Positions 57,222 through 64,000 of a stretch of 64,000 bases of DNA are shown piece after piece. The position numbers and the translations under genes were made by a program. Source of the stretch: Megaustenia siamemsis (lineage: Eukaryota; Mollusca; Gastropoda; Stylommatophora; Ariophantidae); the NCBI GenBank assembly GCA_032433765.1, contig JAVIAB010000139.1, positions 40,827,575 through 40,891,574 of the forward strand, written 5' to 3'. A model generated the notes under the pieces. That model worked only from the letters and a program-made list of their open reading frames with translations, ran no database searches and was not told the DNA's origin. Position 1 is the first letter of the stretch. Each line of letters opens with the position of its first letter.

Positions 57222-57689
57222 GTGGTAATATTTTTCTCGGCCTATGGGAAGACCTTGACGAATTTGGGGAAACATGTGAACGTGACCTATGTTAAAGAGG
57301 GGGCCAATACAACAAAGTTGGTAAATAACCCCCTGTTTAAAACCATGACGCCTATTGGTGAAGACCTGTATGAGGTGTCGCTTGGAAAACGAAGTATCCT
57401 GTGGGATCTTCCTTCACAGATTGGATTTTTCGTCTACCAGTACGCCAAATTGCGAATGTTGGAATTTTACTATGACTTCCTGGATAGATTCGTAGAGAGG
57501 TCCGACTTTCAACTCTGTGAAATGGATACAGATAGTCTGTACTTGGCACTCAGCGAGTCATCATTAGAAGGGGTCGTTAAAAGGGATAGGGTAAACGAGT
57601 TTTTCTCCCAGTACGACAAATGGTTCCCTTCCGAAACTTGTGAAGAGAACGCTGGAGGCAATGTTAAAGAACGATCGTGGCAATGTTAG
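57222..57689 (+). pseudogene. Protein-primed family B DNA polymerase fragment A, right arm
   Basis: Mirror copy of 54164-54631 with a few replacements (for example RMLEF versus RMWEF, NEFFSQ versus NELFSQ). Motif C core CEMDTDSLYLAL is intact. It is truncated at the N-terminus in the same place, so the truncation predates the palindrome or was copied with it. Confidence 0.8.
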
Positions 57690-57825
57690 AGAACGCTCGA
57701 GGTAATGTTAGAGAACGATCGAGGCAATGTTAGAGAACGCTCGAGGTAATGTTAGAGAACGATCGAAGAACGCTGGAGGCAGTGTTAAAGAACGATCGTG
57801 GCAATGTTAGAGAACGATCGAGGCG
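57665..57825. repeat. ~24-bp repeat, right arm
   Basis: Mirror of 54040-54195. Confidence 0.85.
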
Positions 57826-58612
57826 TGATTTGTTCTAACTTTTTGGAGTTTGGAAGTAATTATCTGTTTGATGTGTCTAACTTTTATGAGTATGGGAGTA
57901 GATTTGTATGGTTTTAAGGTCGACTTTTTGAATATGAGCCTAAATTTGTGTGTTCTGGTGGTAAGATCTTAGTGATTTGGTCTAACATTTTGGACCTTGA
58001 ATATAACTTCCTGCTCGTTGTATCCAACTATTTATAACTGTCATGGAACTCCTGGTATTGCATCAGGGGTCAAAACGCGTTCAAGTAACCCGCCACTTGT
58101 ATTATTTCCCCCACCATTGACCCGCTAGGTGGATTGTATCAGGGGCCGAATCGCTTTAAAGTAACCCATGCATCAGACTCGACAGCACTTGAAGCTGAAA
58201 ATGAGGTCAGTTATCACGATAACAGTAATCCTCTTCTCTGATTAGTTAATCCAAAGGTCAGTCATTTCGTTGATGGGTGTCCGATAGAAATCCTCTCTCT
58301 GATTGGTTAACCTAGATGTTAGTCGAGGGTGGAATAGTGTCGTCCAACTTTTATTTACCAGATTATATTTAAACTAGTCGGATGTGAGACTTCGTGTTAT
58401 AAGCGCGCTTGATTCACGGAAGTTTATTTTCATAGTACTGTTCAGTCTAGCGGTCTGTGTTGTAGTGGAATATTTTACGGTGTAAGTTGAATTTTTTTCT
58501 GTTTTTCTCTTATCTCATAACGATGTGATAGGTTATCATTAAAGGAATTTCAGTTGTATTAATGGTAATGTATATAAAGTACGAATGGTAGGAAAGAAGT
58601 CTAGTAGGGGTT

Positions 58613-58681
<69 letters not shown>

Positions 58682-58704
58682 TGAGAGAGAGAGATACAGA
58701 GAAG

Positions 58705-59195
58705 TCTAGAAAATGATAAACAGTTCCGGTTTAAAAAGATGACTGAAATAGGTGTGGATCTTTTTCGAAATTGAGATGGAGAAAAAGAAAACTGTTTGGG
58801 ACTTACCCCTACAAATCGGTTTCTTCGTCTATCAATATGCGAAACTTCGTATGTTAGATTTTTATTTTGAGTTCTTAGATAAGTTTGTAGATAGGTCCGA
58901 CTTTCAGTTATGTGAAACAGATACTGATAGTTTATACTTAGCCTTAAGCGCCCCTAAGTTAGAGGACATAGTTAAGTCAGGTCTGCGGGATGAGTTTAAT
59001 AGTGTATATAAAGACTGGTTTCCTGCCGAGTTTTGCGATGCGCATATTAGCAAGACAGACTGTATAAACTGTAAAGTGTTAAAGCATACACCAAAACGCC
59101 CTAACCCTATCCCTAATGGTGAACCTAACCCTAACCCTAACGGTGAACCTAACCCTAACCCTAACCCTAACCCTAACCCTAACCCTAACGGTTAA
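58705..59195 (+). pseudogene. Protein-primed family B DNA polymerase fragment B, right arm
   Basis: Mirror copy of 52763-53110; the open frame is 58752-59195. It has WDLPLQIGFFVYQYAKLRML, FLDKFVDRSDFQLC and the motif C core ETDTDSLYLAL, then DWFPAEFCDAHISK. The frame runs straight into the telomere-like array, giving a PNPNGEPNPN tail before the stop. An extra T at ~58763 (CTTTTTCG against CTTTTCG in the left arm) breaks the frame upstream, while the T run damaged in the left arm is whole here. Neither arm has an unbroken fragment. Confidence 0.75.
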
Positions 59196-59368
59196 CCTAA
59201 CCCTAACCCTAACCCTAATGGTGAACCTACCCCTAACCCTTACCCTAACCCTAACGGTGAACCTAACCCTAACCCTAACACTAACGGTGAACCTAACCTA
59301 ACCCTAACGGTGAACCTAACCCTAACCCTAATGGTGAACCTAACCCTAACCCTAACTCTAACGGTTAG
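59091..59368. repeat. Telomere-like array, right arm
   Basis: CCTAACCCTAACGGTGAA units, mirror of 52551-52768, somewhat longer. Confidence 0.95.
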
Positions 59369-59851
59369 ATATTTAACTCTTTACATTACCAGCTTAGACT
59401 AACAGAATCTCTAACAGTTTCACCCTTATGCTTCATTTATGGTACAACGCTAAGCAGACACCCAACTACATAGCTATAAATAAATGTTATCCCTGTACAT
59501 ATATTTTACTCAATGTTACTGAATATGTTTGTAATGTTATACACCAATGAGATAATAAAAGAATAAAATATATCTTCGTCTTTTGTTTTATATTGATTGT
59601 TTTTCATTGATGTTGTATAATCTACTAACCTATCACTATCGATTAAGTACATCAAGAACTCCAAAGTCAGCACACCACCAGACATAAACAGGTCACTTCG
59701 GGGTCACCGGGACCAGAGGTCGACATCCGGACACGAAATGTCATAGTTAACTCCCCTTGTCTCTCGTGTACATTAGGCGCGAAATGCGCCTGCTATATAG
59801 CTTTGTTAATTTACGGCCAAATAATATCCAAATGGACCATTGTATACTACT
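59369..59851. repeat. Element 2 right terminal block
   Basis: Mirror of 52066-52550 with small differences; ends ..CCATTGTATACTACT. Confidence 0.85.
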
Positions 59852-59857
59852 ACCGTT
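59852..59857. repeat. 6-bp TSD of palindromic element 2, right
   Basis: ACCGTT, identical to 52060-52065. Confidence 0.9.
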
Positions 59858-60391
59858 CTTGTCGTTTATTATAGTGGTTGTGTTATAATCATTATTTCTT
59901 ACTCTCATTGCTTTTACACTTTTGAAAAATTCTCTTGGTTCTTCTCTACATGTTTTTGCTAATTCTTCACCAAATGCTTTCCAAGAGTCTGCTTTTGTTT
60001 GTTCTAGGATCTTTTTGCTATCATTTCTGGCTTGTCTATAATGATTATAGTCTTCTGTTGTTTGTGTCTTCTGCCACGTTTTATACTTTTCTTTCTTGTG
60101 TTTCACTGCTGATTTTACTACTCATTCCACCATCTTGTAAGTTTCTTTCTGCTCTTTCCTATATTTTTTCAGACCGCATTTCTCTTGTGTTAACTCTATT
60201 AGACCTTCTTTAAACTGTTTCCATGCTTCTTCTAAGTTTGTAGGTTGTATTCAGGTTAGGTTTGTTGGTTACGGATTCTTCTTTATCTTTTTGTACGTTT
60301 ACATTCTTTATTGCTTTTAGATCTATTCTTTGTGCTTGAGGTCTTGTAATCTGTTGTTTCCTAACCCATCTTTTCTGCCATAGTAAAACAG
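59858..60391 (-). pseudogene. RTE-like LINE, linker between endonuclease and RT
   Basis: Minus strand: KKEKYKTWQKTQTTEDYNHY, RQARNDSKKILEQTKADSWK and REEPREFFKSVKAMR, ending IINDKNG at the element 2 junction. Upstream (to 60391) a second frame gives KRWVRKQQITRPQAQRIDL. This is the basic, helical segment typical between the two LINE domains. Confidence 0.75.
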
Positions 60392-60406
60392 GCTTATGGT
60401 CAGTAT

Positions 60407-60957
60407 GGAATAATAGAACAAAGAAGTATGTGTTAGCACTCGGAAAAATTGACAGACAAACAACAATAGAAAAAAACGAAGAACAATATATGGTCCGAAG
60501 TGGGATCGAACCTGTACTCAATGGCACCGCGCCTTGCCACGAGAAGCCGAACGCTTGGCACACTGCCACGCAGCCAACTTAAAAATTGCTATTGCAGCAG
60601 TGTCTTGCACGAAAGGCGCTCTCAATGACTATAGCATAGGGTAACGATCACAGACCGGAAATAAATTGTATATTTGTACTTTCCTATTAATGCAAGTATC
60701 TCCCAGTAGGGCTGAATACTTGTGTTGTAGACAAACATTTATTGGACGAAACAGCACGAATAGTAGTTCCCAGTGGTTATATACTGGGTACAAATAATAA
60801 TACATAAATATTATTATATTGGGAACTCCGAGGCGATAATAGTAAATAATAGAACAAATAAGTATGTGTTAGCACTCGGAAAAATTGACAGACAAACAAC
60901 AATAGAAAAAAAACGAAGAACAATATATGGTCCGAAGTGGGATCGAACCCGTACTCA
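60407..60957 (-). mobile_element. SINE-2 dimer inserted in the LINE
   Basis: Flanked by a 15-bp TSD GCTTATGGTCAGTAT (60392-60406 and 60958-60972). On the minus strand a head-truncated copy (60957 to ~60600) is followed by a copy with a complete head (AAGTTGGCTGCGTGGCAGTG at ~60590, B-box GGTTCGATCCC at ~60515). Both carry ATATATTGTTCTTCG and CCGAGTGCTAACACATACTT. Confidence 0.8.
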
Positions 60958-60972
60958 GCTTATGGTCAGTAT

Positions 60973-61740
60973 CTAATATTGCATTTGGTATAGATCTTGA
61001 GTCTGTTATGTCCCTCCTTTGATGTCGTCTAGTCAAAAATAAAATCGATTTGGGAGGCCTTGTCCGTGTCATTCCATTTACACCAAGTAAGTATTTGGTT
61101 ACAATTGTGCTGATTAAACGTGTTTGTTATATAAAGATCATGTTCTGCACAAATATTTAGTAGGTGTTCACCGTTACTGTTACACTCTGTTCTAATGTCA
61201 CTAAATGGTCCTAGGTATAATTCCCATGGTGTTCTCCTTTGTCCTACTCTACCGTTGAAATCTCCTAGTACAAACAATTTCTCTGCGTCCTTGACTTTAT
61301 TTATTGTGGCTGAGAGTTCATCAAAATATTCTTGTTTGCTGTCCTCACTATATGTGTCGTTGCATGGAGCATATGTTTGAATATAAGTGGTATTTCCTCC
61401 TTTTTCTGCTAATTTGATACTTATAATTCTTTCCGAGATGTAATCTATTTCTAGTATATTTTTGGCAGTATTACTTTCAATATAAAACCGACCCCGTGTT
61501 TGTTTACTTCCGCCATGTTGTTAATTCCGCTCGTGACGAGTGTGTAGCTTTGGTGTATTTCTTTAATGATTTTACCTCTCTTTCTTGTGTAATATAATCC
61601 TAAGATTTTTATATTCCTTTCTTCAAACATTCAACTATTTCTGTACTTTTATCACTTAATCCGCAGATGTTCCAAGTACCTGTTAACGTTCTGATTGTTT
61701 TTGTGTTGTTGTATTTTTGCCGCTTTCTGACATTTTCGTG
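60973..61740 (-). pseudogene. RTE-like LINE, endonuclease
   Basis: Minus strand: N-terminal TGTWNICGLSD-like start (~61680), then after frameshifts LFVLGDFNGRVGQRRTPWEL (61210-61277), NSNGEHLLNICAEHDLYITN, QIDFIFD and, across a stop, RRHQRRDITDSRS leading to an SDHK-type end beyond the SINE-2 dimer. GDFNGRVG is the metal-site loop of the endonuclease-exonuclease-phosphatase fold. Multiple breaks make it nonfunctional. Confidence 0.8.
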
Positions 61741-61945
61741 ATCGTAATAGCACAATGGATGGTAATTCTACTTATTCGCACAAACTGTAAGAATAAATCA
61801 CAAATAAATCCGTTCGAAATAACACAAGAACGCTTGAATTTCTTTTACTATGGGCATTGACATTCACTGATATCTGAAATTTGACTACCATCGAAAATTG
61901 TATCGTGTTGCCAGCACAGTCATAACCGGAGTTTTATATAAAGTC

Positions 61946-62290
61946 CGGCTCCGGGTTCACCAGCCTTAAATGGGTACCGGAATTTTTCCGAAGAAAGTAA
62001 AGCGACACGGGCGTAATATCGACGGCTTCCGGTACACCAAGCTTTAAATGGGTACCGGCTTTTTTTTCGGGGGAAAGTAAAGCGGCACGGGCGTAATATC
62101 GACGGCTTCCGGGTACACCAAGCTTTAAATGGGTACCGGCTTTTTTTTCGGGGAAAGTAAAGCGGCACGGGCGTAATATCGACCACATTACCCTAAAAAA
62201 TCATGTGCTGAAGGTCTGTAAAATTTATGGTCACTAATACCATATTACCTATAAGTCACTTGGCTTTACGGGGTCTCTTTGCTTTACACT
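61946..62290 (+). mobile_element. SINE-1 copy d/e, right part with internal triplication
   Basis: Begins with the TSD copy CGGCTCCGGGTTC (61946-61958) and continues the SINE interrupted at 50392. An ~80-bp internal segment (AAATGGGTACCGG..GGCACGGGCGTAATATCGAC) is present three times in tandem (units starting ~61942, 62021 and 62101). It then continues through the tail CATGTGCTGAAGGTCTG to ~62275. Confidence 0.85.
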
Positions 62291-62450
62291 ATAGTTGGTA
62301 ATTCATGTCTTGAAATGATATCTTGTCGATATCATAATTTATGTCTTGAGCACAGTTAATAATTTATTTCTTGACAACAGTTAATAATTTATGTCTCAAG
62401 TATAGTTGATAATTTATGTCTTGAGCACAGTTAATATTTGATGTCCTACA
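62291..62450. repeat. 25-bp satellite, right continuation
   Basis: TAATTTATGTCTTGAGCACAGTT-type degenerate units, the same satellite as 46270-50319. The 12 kb between are thus insertions. Confidence 0.8.
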
Positions 62451-62766
62451 TTAACATGACAATCATTGTTCCGTCTGAAGACCTGAGTGCTCATAAAAGG
62501 CAGACACCACAGTGCGTAAACTTTATATAATGGCACTGAGCCAGTAGCAGAGGCCTATAACCTGTCAGATGAGTTAATATTCAACTCTCACATCGCCTGC
62601 TCGTTTAACAAACTATCTTTCAATCTTCACAGCATTATCGCATGTGAGTCGTTTGGCGGAGACTTATATCTAGGACCTGAGGATAATGACCACTTGTTCA
62701 GTACAGCCACAACGAGGTGTTCTGGTCTGAGTGTTTATTTTACCCTGTAGAGAAAATAATGTTCCA
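62451..62766. other. no recognised gene
   Basis: Unassigned sequence between the satellite and the tRNA-like locus. Confidence 0.4.
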
Positions 62767-62849
62767 CTTAACGGGATTCGAACCCGCGCTCTCCTGGTTT
62801 GGAGCACCACTAGCTATTGATTCGGTCAGCCGCTCTCCCGGGCGTTAAG
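62767..62849 (-). tRNA. tRNA-Ser-like sequence, probably pseudogene or SINE head
   Basis: 83 nt on the minus strand. CTTAACG and CGTTAAG form a perfect 7-bp acceptor stem. GCGGGTTCGAATCCCGT forms a good T arm. A CGG/CCG pair fits a short D stem, and the total length with a GCTCC..GGAGAGC variable arm fits a class II (Ser/Leu) tRNA. The anticodon stem pairs poorly (loop TAGCTAG, possible GCT), so function is doubtful. Confidence 0.4.
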
Positions 62850-62884
62850 TTATTTAAAATTCATAGATTGGTTCTTTGGTTCTT

Positions 62885-63085
62885 TGGTTATGGAAGGCCC
62901 CCGGTATCACTGCAAACGAATTAAAATCATAATTGTTCAACCACCCGTGCCAGTGGAATCATCCGAATTACTAACTCATCTCCCAAACAAAGAAAGGTAG
63001 CTGTAGTCCTCATCATATCAGTCTCAGCACACGCCAAAAGACATAAGACGAAACCGCACAGAAAATGAACATAGCCAACCGTTCC
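62885..63085. repeat. Interspersed repeat copy (partner of 37180-37385)
   Basis: GGCCCCCGGTATCACTGCAA, AGTGGAATCATCCGAATTA and GTAGTCCTCATCATATCAG align with 37190-37340. Class unknown. 63086-63516 beyond it has no recognised feature. Confidence 0.6.
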
Positions 63086-63514
63086 CTGCCATACGATATC
63101 ATCATAGATAAATTAATAGATAACACCGATCACTCAGAGATAACAATTTAATAGGTTATCGAATAGTTTGTTACTATTTTAAAAAAAATAAAGTATTGAA
63201 ACTAGCAACCGCAACATTGAAATGCATTCGTGCATTAATACATTAATAGCACTCAACGTGTTGAAGTACAACTGGAGATGCAGCTGTTGAACGTATTTTT
63301 CTTTATTCTTTTCTTTGTTGAACAGTTATCGCTAGAGTAAGGCACATTAACTACGAATTGTCTGTGTGGGTATGTACATAGATTTGTGCTGACGTCAATA
63401 ATTTACATGCATCAGTTGTCTTGAGATAAGTTGATTTATTGTTGATGGTTTTTTGGAGATAAGCGAGAGCTATCGACGCCAAGAAAAGTCTGAATTTAAT
63501 CTTGCATGCGCGGA

Positions 63515-64000
<486 letters not shown>

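Larger units (their letters stand above)
52066..59851. mobile_element. Palindromic element 2: Polinton-like, 7,786 bp, with mirrored polymerase fragments
   Basis: Left arm 52066-56293, right arm 56389-59851, spacer 95 bp. The ends are AATAGTATACAATGG (left) and, on the complementary strand, AGTAGTATACAATGG (right), flanked by ACCGTT on both sides within the LINE; removal restores the LINE frame. It shares terminal, conserved-block, coding-fragment and inner-unit sequences with element 1. Each arm, from the outside in: ~485-bp terminal block, TTAGGG-like array, polymerase fragment B, CT tract, ~520-bp block, short minisatellite, polymerase fragment A, 21-bp repeats with the conserved coding fragment. 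The left arm also has ~840 bp of inner units. All coding pieces read outward. No other Polinton gene is visible, so it is defective. Confidence 0.85.
50393..61945 (-). mobile_element. RTE-like LINE, near full length (~3.2 kb) before nested insertions
   Basis: Bounded by a perfect 13-bp TSD in SINE-1. The minus strand gives, 5' to 3': endonuclease (~61690-61030), linker (60392-59858), RT (52059-50933) and C-terminal tail (to ~50420). Two insertions interrupt it: the SINE-2 dimer 60407-60957 and palindromic element 2 (52066-59851). Subtracting them and one TSD copy each leaves ~3.2 kb, the usual RTE size. Several frameshifts make the copy inactive. Confidence 0.85.

Noticed and set aside
52551..59368. 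A true chromosome end or telomere fusion
   Set aside because: The TTAGGG-like arrays are short, interrupted by TTCACC every 18-30 bp, mirrored inside element 2 and bounded by its ends and TSDs, so they are part of the element.

Overview
This is a eukaryotic, almost certainly invertebrate animal, genomic window made of nested transposable elements and tandem repeats. I see no credible host protein-coding gene. The mix of mariner, several non-LTR retrotransposon (LINE) lineages, tRNA-derived SINEs, Polinton-type DNA and megabase-style minisatellites fits a repeat-rich lophotrochozoan such as a mollusc, but the sequence alone does not fix the taxon.

Layout. 1-12.8 kb: minisatellites (17, 42, 30, 34, 38, 61 and 59 bp units) and many 5'-truncated LINE 3' ends on both strands. 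12.8-16.3 kb: a LINE of the RNase H-bearing (I-like) group with a 762-codon RT/RNase H frame and its endonuclease half inverted head to head, flanked by a 13-bp target-site duplication (TSD) and inserted in a SINE tail. 17.1-30.3 kb: a 54-bp minisatellite, split by a DD34D mariner, itself split by a 10,962-bp near-palindrome. 31.4-43.9 kb: SINE copies, a Tc1/IS630-type transposase remnant with a histone-like stem-loop downstream, LINE remnants, a foldback element, and 14-bp and 23-bp minisatellites. 46.3-50.3 kb: a 25-bp satellite that resumes at 62.3 kb; between the two blocks sits SINE-1, inside it an RTE-like LINE (13-bp TSD), and inside that a SINE-2 dimer (15-bp TSD) and a second near-palindrome of 7,786 bp. 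The window ends in a (TATC)n tract.

The notable system is the pair of giant palindromes (17805-28766 and 52066-59851). They share terminal, internal and central sequence, so they are one family. Each is bounded by a perfect 6-bp direct repeat (CTCGGT; ACCGTT), starts AGTAGTATA (AATAGTATA at one end), and removing it plus one TSD copy restores the reading frame of the interrupted mariner or LINE. The second carries, mirrored in both arms, fragments of two divergent protein-primed family B DNA polymerases (DTDS motif). The 6-bp TSDs, AG termini and polymerase point to Polinton/Maverick derivatives. My inference is that they are integrated snap-back forms of a protein-primed linear element, mobilised in trans. 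Both are defective: no integrase, packaging ATPase, protease or capsid gene is visible.

Limits: homology calls are by eye from motifs; arm identity, ages and family names were not computed. Many frames are broken at homopolymers, so some indels may be sequencing error.
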